Assembly (NCBI RefSeq): GCF_020034665.1
Contig: NZ_JAIQDI010000001.1
Location: 2,356,001 to 2,420,000 of the forward strand
Source of the DNA: Niabella beijingensis
GTDB lineage: Bacteria; Bacteroidota; Bacteroidia; Chitinophagales; Chitinophagaceae
Length of the DNA stretch: 64,000 bases
Direction of reading: 5' to 3'
Part shown: one piece after another, positions 53,906 through 61,193 of the stretch
Layout of the letters: each line of letters starts with the position of its first letter
Numbering within the stretch: position 1 is the first letter of the stretch
Made by a program: the position numbers and the translations under genes
The notes under the pieces: generated by a model
The model's database searches: none
Told to the model about the DNA's origin: nothing
What the model saw: only the letters and a program-made list of their open reading frames with translations

Positions 53906-54337
53906 ATGAATATGGAACTCTTTACACAAACAACCGGGCTCACCTCCCTGATACTCCGGCTCACTCTCGGTCTTGTAATGCTGCCACACGGCTGGCAGAA
54001 AATGGCCCATTTTAATAACACGCTGATGCACCTGCAACAGGATTATCACCTACCCTGGCTGGTGGCGGTTCTTGTAATCCTGACGGAGTTCATTGCTCCG
54101 GTCTTGCTGGTAGCTGGTCTCGCTTCCCGTGCAATGGCGTTGCTACTCATCCTGCTGATGACAGGAGCCGTTTTTGCGGGGCACCACTGGCAACATGGAT
54201 TTTTTATGAACTGGTTTGGGAACCAGAAAGGAGAAGGCTTTGAATACCATCTGCTGGCCATTGGTCTCGGCATTGCCATTGTTCTTTCAGGAAGCGGAAA
54301 ATGGTCTGTTGACCAGTTGCTCGGCAGCCGTTGGTAA
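53906..54337 (+). CDS. DoxX family membrane protein, mirror pair right
   Basis: A 143-residue protein from the ATG at 53906 (MNMELFTQTTGLTSLILRLT); a second ATG at 53912 is also possible. Four membrane helices; DoxX features are LGLVMLPHGWQKMAHFNNTL and GFEYHLLAIGLGIAIVLSGS. It follows the right-hand Crp/Fnr gene by 84 bases. DoxX proteins act with quinone or thiosulfate oxidation systems or in membrane redox stress. Confidence 0.85.
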   Translation: MNMELFTQTTGLTSLILRLTLGLVMLPHGWQKMAHFNNTLMHLQQDYHLPWLVAVLVILTEFIAPVLLVAGLASRAMALLLILLMTGAVFAGHHWQHGFFMNWFGNQKGEGFEYHLLAIGLGIAIVLSGSGKWSVDQLLGSRW

Positions 54338-54406
54338 ACGGATCTGCAGCCAGGGGTGCCCTGGCAGAAAGTCGGGCTTCTTAAAAGAAGTTTAAATTCA
54401 ATTCAG

Positions 54407-54414
54407 TAGCTTTG
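54407..54414 (+). promoter_or_regulatory. -7 promoter box of the Gfo/Idh/MocA gene
   Basis: TAGCTTTG, exact consensus, 80 bases before the ATG at 54495. Confidence 0.45.
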
Positions 54415-54494
54415 AGTGGTCAGTTTAAATTTGAAACAAAACAACAGGCAAGCCCTTGAACGATTCGGTACCGCCTGCTTATGCCATTCAAAAA

Positions 54495-55772
54495 ATGAAA
54501 AGAAGAAAATTCATCAGCCAGAGCGCCAAAGGAGCGCTTGCATTTACCATTATTCCCCGGTCGGTTCTGGGAGGTAACGGAACTGTAGCCCCGAGCGACC
54601 GTATCAACCTGGGATATATCGGTACAGGAAAACAATCTTATGGACTTGTAAATGCCATCAATGGCTGCAAGGAAACCCTGGTGCTGGCCGCATGCGATGT
54701 GGATTCCAGGAAGCTGGATCATTTTATCGGACTCGGTCAAAAAGCAAATGAGAAAAAAGTGGCCACACCCGTAAAAGGCTATAAACATTACCGGGAGCTG
54801 CTTGAGCGAAAGGATATCGATGCCGTTGTGATTGCAACACCGGATCACTGGCATGCACAGGTTGCGGTAGACGCCGCAAAGGCCGGTAAGGACATCTATT
54901 GCGAAAAGCCCCTGGCGCTTACCATTGCCGAAGGACGGGCCATGGTGAATGCCACCCGCAAGTACAAGCGGGTTTTTCAAACCGGCAGCATGCAGCGCTC
55001 CTCCTTTAATTTCCGGCAGGCGGCCGAACTGGTTACCAATGGCTATATCGGCAAGATCAGCGAGATCAATGTTTCAGTAGGAGAACCGGTAAAGCAATGC
55101 GATCTGCCGACAGAACCCGTCCCTGACAATCTCGACTGGGATCTTTGGGTGGGACCCTCCCTGTTCAGGGGTTATAACGCCATCCTGGCGCCGCCGCTGG
55201 AAGCCAAGGAATGGGCCTGGTGGCGGGGCTACCGCGGCTTTGGCGGTGGTTATATCACTGACTGGGGCGCGCACATGTTCGACATTGTACAATGGGCCCT
55301 GGGTATGGATCAGTCCGGCCCTGTAAAATTCATTCCATCGGCAACTCCGGGTGCAAAGGAAGGCCTGTCATTCGTATACGCCAATGGCATAAAAGTGAAC
55401 CACAGGAACTGGGGTGAAGGAAATGCCATCCAGTTCCTGGGTGATAAAGGAAAGATTGAAGTAAGCAGGGGATTCCTGCGGACCAGCCCGGAGAACCTGG
55501 CTTCCCTGAAATTTAAAACAGGAGACAAACGACTTTATTTCAGCGATAATCATTACCAGGATTGGGTGGATGCTATAAAAAAACGCTCCAAACCGATCTG
55601 TGATGTGGAGATCGGACACCGGACCGCTTCGGTTTGTAATGCCGTAAATATCGCTTACGAATTACAACGACCACTGAAATGGGATCCGGCAAAAGAGGCC
55701 TTTGATGATGCTTTTGCCAACATCCTGCGCAGCCGTCCCTATCGGGGAACCTGGGATTTTACCAATTTCTAG
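54495..55772 (+). CDS. Gfo/Idh/MocA oxidoreductase with twin-arginine signal
   Basis: A 425-residue NAD(P)-dependent sugar or inositol-type oxidoreductase. It starts at 54495, putting a Tat-like signal (MKRRKFISQSAKGALAFTII) at the N-terminus; the frame to 54456 adds an unneeded leader. The Rossmann motif LGYIGTGKQSYG follows, then VIATPDHWHAQ, IYCEKPLAL and the C-terminal domain WWRGYRGFGGGYITDWGAH. Tat export of the folded cofactor-bearing enzyme is common in this phylum. The isomerase gene follows by 23 bases. Confidence 0.9.
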   Translation: MKRRKFISQSAKGALAFTIIPRSVLGGNGTVAPSDRINLGYIGTGKQSYGLVNAINGCKETLVLAACDVDSRKLDHFIGLGQKANEKKVATPVKGYKHYRELLERKDIDAVVIATPDHWHAQVAVDAAKAGKDIYCEKPLALTIAEGRAMVNATRKYKRVFQTGSMQRSSFNFRQAAELVTNGYIGKISEINVSVGEPVKQCDLPTEPVPDNLDWDLWVGPSLFRGYNAILAPPLEAKEWAWWRGYRGFGGGYITDWGAHMFDIVQWALGMDQSGPVKFIPSATPGAKEGLSFVYANGIKVNHRNWGEGNAIQFLGDKGKIEVSRGFLRTSPENLASLKFKTGDKRLYFSDNHYQDWVDAIKKRSKPICDVEIGHRTASVCNAVNIAYELQRPLKWDPAKEAFDDAFANILRSRPYRGTWDFTNF

Positions 55773-55795
55773 CCGCGCTTTAACAGATCAACAAT

Positions 55796-56620
55796 ATGAC
55801 AGCAAGGCCATTTTCAGCAACCGGACCTCCAACGTCCGGTTTTTTAAATACAGCAGCCCTCCCGCTTGGTGTTCAGCTCTGGTCGGTAAAAAACGACCTG
55901 GCCCGTGATTTTGACGAAACACTACACCAACTGGCAACCACGGGCTATACCTATGCAGAAACTGCCGGTTATGACCCGGATGCCCGGACCATACATGGAC
56001 GTTCTCCCGAACTGATGAAGCAGCAACTCGATGGCTGCGGAATGGTACCGCTCAGCGCACATATTCCTTTTTTTTCAAAAGAAGAAATGGAACCGGTACT
56101 GGAAGACGTTGCCGCTCTCGGTGCATCCTGCCTGGTTATTCCGGCCATACCGGAGGATTTGCGCCATTCTCTTGATCATTATAAACGCATCGCAGATGAT
56201 CTCAATATAATTGGTGAACGCGCCGCTTCCCTAGGGATCCGCTTGGGCTATCACAATCACAATTATGAGTTCAAAATGATCAATGGCCTATTGCCGTATA
56301 ACATCTTACTGGAGCGTACAGATAAGGAGACCGTTTTCTTTGAACCGGACCTGGGCTGGATGGTACAGGCCGGTCAGGCTCCGGAGGCTTTGTTCAATAC
56401 ATTTCCCGGTCGCTTCCTGCTGTGGCACCTGCGGGATGTGAATGCCGGCGGGGCGGCTGTAAATGTGGGGGAAGGGGTCGTAAATTTTCATTTATTACAC
56501 CAGATGAAAAAACAGGCCGGATTTTTGTGCGGAATCGTGGAAACCCCTTCAGCCGCTACAGACGGGATGAACAGAGTGATTGCCAGTTTCAATTATATCA
56601 GAAAGGAACAACTGTATTAA
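55796..56620 (+). CDS. Sugar phosphate isomerase/epimerase family protein
   Basis: A 274-residue TIM barrel of the AP-endonuclease-2/xylose isomerase-like superfamily. Marks are LGVQLWSVKNDLARDFDETL, IRLGYHNHNYEF near residue 160, and the metal-binding FFEPDLGWMVQAG and WHLRDVN. The N-terminal stretch before LPLGVQLW is weakly hydrophobic. With the preceding oxidoreductase it probably forms a catabolic step for a rare sugar or inositol-like compound. The actual substrate is unknown. Confidence 0.85.
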   Translation: MTARPFSATGPPTSGFLNTAALPLGVQLWSVKNDLARDFDETLHQLATTGYTYAETAGYDPDARTIHGRSPELMKQQLDGCGMVPLSAHIPFFSKEEMEPVLEDVAALGASCLVIPAIPEDLRHSLDHYKRIADDLNIIGERAASLGIRLGYHNHNYEFKMINGLLPYNILLERTDKETVFFEPDLGWMVQAGQAPEALFNTFPGRFLLWHLRDVNAGGAAVNVGEGVVNFHLLHQMKKQAGFLCGIVETPSAATDGMNRVIASFNYIRKEQLY

Positions 56621-56673
56621 AATATACTAACTATAACGGAGTATAGTACGCAGCATTTACAGGAAAACGATTT

Positions 56674-56681
56674 TAATTTTG
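56674..56681 (+). promoter_or_regulatory. -7 promoter box of the third DoxX gene
   Basis: TAATTTTG, exact consensus, 20 bases before the ATG at 56702. Confidence 0.55.
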
Positions 56682-56701
56682 AAAATTAAAAACCAAACGA
56701 A

Positions 56702-57073
56702 ATGAAAATTGTAAAACAAATCCTCTTTACCCTTTTTGCATTGGTATTCATTATTTTCGGCCTCAACAAATTCTTTAACTACATGCCGCCTCCGAAGCTC
56801 ACTCCGGAGCAAATGGAAGTTGTTGGGGCTTTTATGAAACTGAAATGGCTGATGCCCCTGCTGGGAACAATGGAAACGGTGGGCGGTTTACTGGTGATCC
56901 TTCCAAAAACAAGGGCGTTGGGCGCACTGATCCTTTTCCCTATAATGGTTGGCATTGTCCTGCACCACGGTACTATGGAACCTTCCGGGCTTCCAATGGC
57001 CTTACTCCTCGCAGTGATCCTTATCTGGATCATTATCGATAACCGGAAGAAATATGAACTGATCCTGAAGTAA
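56702..57073 (+). CDS. Small DoxX-like membrane protein
   Basis: A 123-residue protein with four predicted membrane helices, close to the DoxX-like family (LFALVFIIFGLNKFFNYMPP, MPLLGTMETVGGLLVILPKT). It has its own promoter. It is the third DoxX-type gene within 5 kb, though the sequences are well separated. No regulator gene adjoins it. Confidence 0.8.
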   Translation: MKIVKQILFTLFALVFIIFGLNKFFNYMPPPKLTPEQMEVVGAFMKLKWLMPLLGTMETVGGLLVILPKTRALGALILFPIMVGIVLHHGTMEPSGLPMALLLAVILIWIIIDNRKKYELILK

Positions 57074-57179
57074 CCCCTTCCTGCCATCAGTCCGGATGCC
57101 TTCTGTTGAGGAGACAGCAGCCCTGTCTCGCGGGTATTTTTTGCGCCGGCGGATGCCCTGCGCGCTGCATAAAAAGAAG

Positions 57180-57187
57180 TATCTTTG
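57180..57187 (+). promoter_or_regulatory. -7 promoter box of the small acidic protein gene
   Basis: TATCTTTG, exact consensus, 21 bases before the ATG at 57209. Confidence 0.55.
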
Positions 57188-57208
57188 ATCCATACAAAAA
57201 TTCCTGTT

Positions 57209-57541
57209 ATGAATGCCCAGGCACCCCTTTACAATTATGATACATTGAGCGAAGCAGTAGACGATCTGATCCGCAGAGGCTATACCGAAGATTTTCTTGC
57301 GATGGAAGAAAAGGATTGTCTTTATTGTAACCGTAATTCTCTTGAGCTTTCCCCCGAAGATTTTGAGATCGATGAGATCTACCGGTTTGAGGGCATGACC
57401 GATCCTGCCGATGAAAGCATTGTATTTGCGATCTCTTCCCAAAAACACAATATCAAAGGCACCGTGATCAACAGTTTTGGAGCAGATTTCGGGTACCGGT
57501 CCTCCAAACTGGTGGAGCGGCTGAAACAACACAGGGGGTAA
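57209..57541 (+). CDS. Small acidic conserved protein
   Basis: A 110-residue soluble acidic protein (MNAQAPLYNYDTLSEAVDDL then IRRGYTEDF). Homologues in Bacteroidota are often labelled phosphoribosylpyrophosphate synthetase, but this is far too short for that enzyme and lacks its motifs, so I do not adopt the name. A cysteine pair CLYC lies near residue 37. The function is unknown. The TTG at 57185 is not used, because it lies inside the promoter. Repeat array 1 begins within ten bases of the stop. Confidence 0.65.
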   Translation: MNAQAPLYNYDTLSEAVDDLIRRGYTEDFLAMEEKDCLYCNRNSLELSPEDFEIDEIYRFEGMTDPADESIVFAISSQKHNIKGTVINSFGADFGYRSSKLVERLKQHRG

Positions 57542-57549
57542 GTTTATAA

Positions 57550-57745
57550 CGCAAGGGCTCTTTGCGCACTTCGCGGTTTATTATAACCGCAAGGGACGCT
57601 AAGGAACGCAAGGATTTTTTCGCTCTGGGGGCTACAGGCTCTTTTTTTTCTCTTTGCGATACTTTGCGTACTTCGCGGTTCAATACAACCGCAAGGGACG
57701 CAAGGTGGCGCAAATTTTTTCGCTCTACATCCTACTGCTGCTTTA
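57550..57745. repeat. Repeat array 1: two degenerate units
   Basis: Two copies of the same repeat that forms array 2. Unit 1 aligns from 57550 but lacks the first CTTTGCGATA block. Unit 2 starts at 57652 and ends in a diverged tail. Both carry the hairpin core CGCGGTT ... AACCGCAA and the tail beginning TTTTTTCGCTCT. The orientation is the same as in array 2. The remainder up to 57782 shows nothing else. Confidence 0.85.
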
Positions 57746-57782
57746 TTTATCCACGATAGATCTAGCGGTTGATCATACCTGT

Positions 57783-58160
57783 TCACAGATTATTTGCAAC
57801 TCTTTTTATTCCATTCTTAATCAGGGTTACATTAAAATTTATCAACAGGCCAAGTTTGCAACCCGAAAGTTTTAAATACGTAAGCAGTTGTGCAAGATGA
57901 ATATCATTTAGCACCTGTACCGCTTTTATTTCCACAATCAGCTTATTTTCTATCAGCAGATCCACTCGATACCCTGCATCCAGCTTAACGTCCTCGTATA
58001 TCAATGGCAACGCGCGTTGTCGTTGAATAAAGAGTCCCTTTTTGCATAATTCAAAGAATAGACATTCTTCATACGCGCTTTCCAACAATCCAGGTCCCAG
58101 ATGCTGATGAACTTTCAACGCAGCATCAAATACGATTTTTGATAATTCATTTTCTGTCAC
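57783..58160 (-). CDS. GxxExxY protein, PD-(D/E)XK nuclease-like
   Basis: A 125-residue single-domain protein of the GxxExxY family. The naming motif is in HLGPGLLESAYEECL near residue 20, and the nuclease-fold core is in RVDLLIENKLIVEIKAVQVL (about residues 65-84), where the D, E and K residues match the PD-(D/E)XK pattern. The family is widespread in Bacteroidota and related phyla, often close to intergenic repeats, but its role is not settled. Here it is transcribed against the direction in which I write the repeats, and is bracketed by array 1 (38 bases off) and array 2 (143 bases off). Confidence 0.85.
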   Translation of the reverse strand: MTENELSKIVFDAALKVHQHLGPGLLESAYEECLFFELCKKGLFIQRQRALPLIYEDVKLDAGYRVDLLIENKLIVEIKAVQVLNDIHLAQLLTYLKLSGCKLGLLINFNVTLIKNGIKRVANNL

Positions 58161-58302
58161 AAGCAGTTATTTTGATGTTTAACAAATAGTGTAGCTTTTA
58201 TCCGGTGCCGTATTTTTCCGCTTAAACTAACAGCAAGATATGCTATAGGGTGCAGACGTGCAAAGGTTCTTTGTTCTACGCTTTACGGGGTCTTTGTTTT
58301 TT

Positions 58303-58810
58303 CTTTGCGATACTTTGCGTACTTCGCGGTTCAATACAACCGCAAGGGACCTAAGGAACGCAAGGATTTTTCCGCTCTACGGGCTACAGGTTCTTTCCCT
58401 TTGCGATACTTTGCGCACTTCGCGGTTCAATACAACCGCAAGGGACGCTAAGGAACGCAAGGATTTTTCCGCTCTACGGGCTACAGGTTCTTTCCCTTTG
58501 CGATACTTTGCGTACTTCGCGGTTCAATACAACCGCAAGGGACCTAAGGAATGCAAGGATTTTTTCGCTCTGGGGGCTACAGCTCTTTCCCTTTGCGATA
58601 CTTTGCGTACTTCGCGGTTCAATACAACCGCAAGGGACCTAAGGAACGCAAGGATTTTTCCGCTCTACGGGCTACAGGTTCTTTCCCTTTACGATACTTT
58701 GCGCACTTCGCGGTTCAATACAACCGCAAGGGACGCTAAGGAACGCAAGGATTTTTTCGCTCTACAGGCTACAGCTCTTTCCCTTTGCGCTTCTTTGCGC
58801 ATTTCCTGGT
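58303..58810. repeat. Repeat array 2: five units of about 96 bp plus partial
   Basis: Units begin at 58303, 58399, 58496, 58591 and 58687, with a truncated sixth at 58783, so the period is 95-97 bases. Each unit has CTTTGCG, a second CTTTGCG ten bases on, the arm CTTCGCGGTT, loop CAATAC, arm AACCGCAAGG, then a closing block ending AACGCAAGG and a tail to TTCTTTCC. The outer arms CTTTGCG and CGCAAGG also pair, so each unit can fold into a long interrupted hairpin. Two linked variants alternate as a-b-a-a-b. The last partial unit abuts the stop of the GAF-type gene. The stretch 58161-58302 before it holds a degenerate tail-like piece from about 58266. Confidence 0.92.
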
Positions 58811-61188
58811 TAAAGTTCATTCGGAACAGGATCATTTGCTTTCTCCACATTTATCCCTACCCGCAGGGCACGGAGCCCGGTCACGCCCTGCAGCTCCTCC
58901 AGCTCCACCGCTTCAAGGTCATTCAGCAACAACCCTTCTTCCTGGAGATAGGCGATATAATCACGGTACTCGCGCGTTTCGCTTTCATTCAGGTATACCA
59001 GTGCTATTTTTCCCGGCTGGGTAAGCCGTTCCCGGGTATTCAGGATCCGAACTTTGTCGATCCTTTTTTTGATCACCTGGTAACGGATGTTATAGCTTCC
59101 TTCCACATCAAACTTATGTTCATCCTGGCGGAACACAATATCGATCGGAGCAGACCGGATATAGATCAGCTGGGTGGTCTGTAACGGGATTTCCAGATGT
59201 GGCAGCAGCGCATGTGTTTCCCTTGCGATCTCTGCCATCGCCTGTAATTGCCGCAGCCGCAGGTTTTGCAGATAATACCTGCTAAACGGTTTTTGCGGGG
59301 CGATATCCTGCCCGATATAAATATCGAATTCAAACCCATCCGTCCTGAATTTTTCAAAATAATAAGGATAGAACGTCTGCAACTCATTATTAAACCGCTC
59401 CAGGCGCGCATTGATCGTGTTGTTGATCGTTTTAAGTGCGTTGTCAAAAACGCGGATATTCCTGAGGACGCTGCCGGTGCTGCTTTCAATTTCTTTCAGA
59501 TATGGCTGTATCAGCGGTTGCAGCTCGCGATCCTTTTCGTTCAGATCTTTCAGGAAGGGTGTTATTTTATTTTCCAGGAACTCATTCAGCTTTCCGTATT
59601 CCGAATCCCGGATATCATGACTGAGGCCGGAAAGCCACTTCCGGCATTTCCCGATCATATCATCCACCAGCAGCAAACCGGTCTTTTCCCGGATCTGTTC
59701 CAGCAGGCCGATCAGCAATTCAAGCTGAAAGGCCGCATCCGCCGCCATCGCCTTATTCCGTTCAATGGTGGAATTACGTATATCAATCGCCCCGTAGAGC
59801 GGATACACACTTTTAAACAACACTTTTCCGATCGGCCGCTTCTGATCCGACAGGCGGTTATCGCGCAGGTAATCCCATGCCGCTTCGTTAAACTTCCACT
59901 GGACGGCCGGCTGCAATGCCGTAAACTTATCCTTTACGATGCCGTCGAGGTGGTTATTGAATTCGTCGATCGCATTTTTCAACAGCTGGGCGATCACCGG
60001 TATGGCATCTTTCAGCTTTACCAGGCTTTGAAGATTGAGTACGTCTTTTTTATAGGAATAGATCTCCAAAACACCCGCCACTTCGTTGCTGTGAAAAATA
60101 GGAAATAACGCATAGGCTTCAATACCGGCCATATTCAAAAACTGTAACAACTGCTTTGCATCCTCCGCCTGAACCGATTCATCGATCAGCACAGGCTTGG
60201 GATGGTTCAGGTATTCTTCCGCCAGCTTCTGAAAACTTTTTCCGTTATCGATGCAATGATTGGGCTGCAACAGGATGCTGTTGTTGCCGCTTTCCAGTGT
60301 AAACACCAATTTATCGTTCACCCGTAAATTGGGCAGCAGGCCGAATTCGATGGCCGGGCTTCCCATTAATACTTTCAAGGAATGAATGACCTGTTCGGTA
60401 TCCTCCTTGAGGGCAAACCGGTGCCTGCTGAGCACAATCTCTTTGATACTTTCCACCGCATGTTCCTGTGTGATCTCGGTTACCGTGATAATGGCCAGTC
60501 CCCGAAACTTAAATAAGGTCAGCGGTAATTGCCGGATCCCCTGGCTCCAGTCGTAATCCTCGCTTTTAATGTCCTTTGCCCATTCGATGAGGTTCAGGGG
60601 GGGTAGTTCGCCTTTGGCGATGACATCTACAAATCGTGTATCGATGTTGATTTTAAAATACCGGGGCAGTCCGTTCTCCACGTAGGACATAGCATAGCTT
60701 ACTTCATTGCCCAAAGGAATGTGTTGTCCGTACAGTTTTTCGAAGATGACGGAATAAACAAATTCCATCCGTTTCTGAATCATCGATTTATCCTGTATCG
60801 ACTGGATCATTGACCGGTGCAGCAGTTCATTGTTGCCCTCCATCATTTCATAAAACGCGTCTGTACCGCATATGATCTGGGGATCCAGCGGCACGCTGAT
60901 AGCCCATATCACTTTTTGTTCTTCCGCAAGGGCCGGTTCAACAAGACAATAGACCAGCTCCAGTTCGTCCTTAAAGTGTGCCATGTCTGCCGGAGTAAGT
61001 TCTTCCTTCAGGTGCGGGTTCGCCAGCAGTTTTTCAAGAACGAATTCAAAAAAATTCTTTTTTATTGTTGTTTCCCGTCCGATCCGGTCTTTAAGATATT
61101 GGATCAGCGGGTTAAAGGAAAGCACGTTCTCCAGTCCGTCTATACGCACGGCCTTCCATTTTGCTAAATCGAGTAATCTGGTTTGCAT
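58810..61188 (-). CDS. Large GAF-type protein with cyclase-like motif
   Basis: A 792-residue cytosolic protein. It matches the Bacteroidota proteins usually labelled GAF-domain proteins: a GAF-like region lies near residues 300-420 (YALFPIFHSNEVAGVLEIYS). Near residue 475 is YGAIDIRNSTIERNKAM, close to the DIRGFT motif of class III nucleotide cyclases; the rest of a cyclase catalytic set is not evident. Long coiled-coil-like helices follow (about 540-640). No membrane segment or signal peptide is present. It starts five bases after the stop of the upstream Omp85-type gene, so the two are co-transcribed. Confidence 0.7.
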   Translation of the reverse strand: MQTRLLDLAKWKAVRIDGLENVLSFNPLIQYLKDRIGRETTIKKNFFEFVLEKLLANPHLKEELTPADMAHFKDELELVYCLVEPALAEEQKVIWAISVPLDPQIICGTDAFYEMMEGNNELLHRSMIQSIQDKSMIQKRMEFVYSVIFEKLYGQHIPLGNEVSYAMSYVENGLPRYFKINIDTRFVDVIAKGELPPLNLIEWAKDIKSEDYDWSQGIRQLPLTLFKFRGLAIITVTEITQEHAVESIKEIVLSRHRFALKEDTEQVIHSLKVLMGSPAIEFGLLPNLRVNDKLVFTLESGNNSILLQPNHCIDNGKSFQKLAEEYLNHPKPVLIDESVQAEDAKQLLQFLNMAGIEAYALFPIFHSNEVAGVLEIYSYKKDVLNLQSLVKLKDAIPVIAQLLKNAIDEFNNHLDGIVKDKFTALQPAVQWKFNEAAWDYLRDNRLSDQKRPIGKVLFKSVYPLYGAIDIRNSTIERNKAMAADAAFQLELLIGLLEQIREKTGLLLVDDMIGKCRKWLSGLSHDIRDSEYGKLNEFLENKITPFLKDLNEKDRELQPLIQPYLKEIESSTGSVLRNIRVFDNALKTINNTINARLERFNNELQTFYPYYFEKFRTDGFEFDIYIGQDIAPQKPFSRYYLQNLRLRQLQAMAEIARETHALLPHLEIPLQTTQLIYIRSAPIDIVFRQDEHKFDVEGSYNIRYQVIKKRIDKVRILNTRERLTQPGKIALVYLNESETREYRDYIAYLQEEGLLLNDLEAVELEELQGVTGLRALRVGINVEKANDPVPNEL

Positions 61189-61193
61189 TGTAG

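Noticed and set aside
57209..57541. Phosphoribosylpyrophosphate synthetase
   Set aside because: Homologues may carry this label, but a 110-residue protein without PRPP-binding or ATP-binding motifs cannot be that enzyme.
58303..58810. CRISPR-like regular spacing
   Set aside because: The whole 96-base unit is repeated with few changes; there are no unique spacers and no cas genes.
58258..59184. Long plus-strand open frame with repeated LSLCDTLRTSRFNTTARD-type segments
   Set aside because: The repetition only reflects the repeat array, whose near 96-base period keeps one frame open. The second half lies antisense to the GAF-type gene. No start signal or family match.
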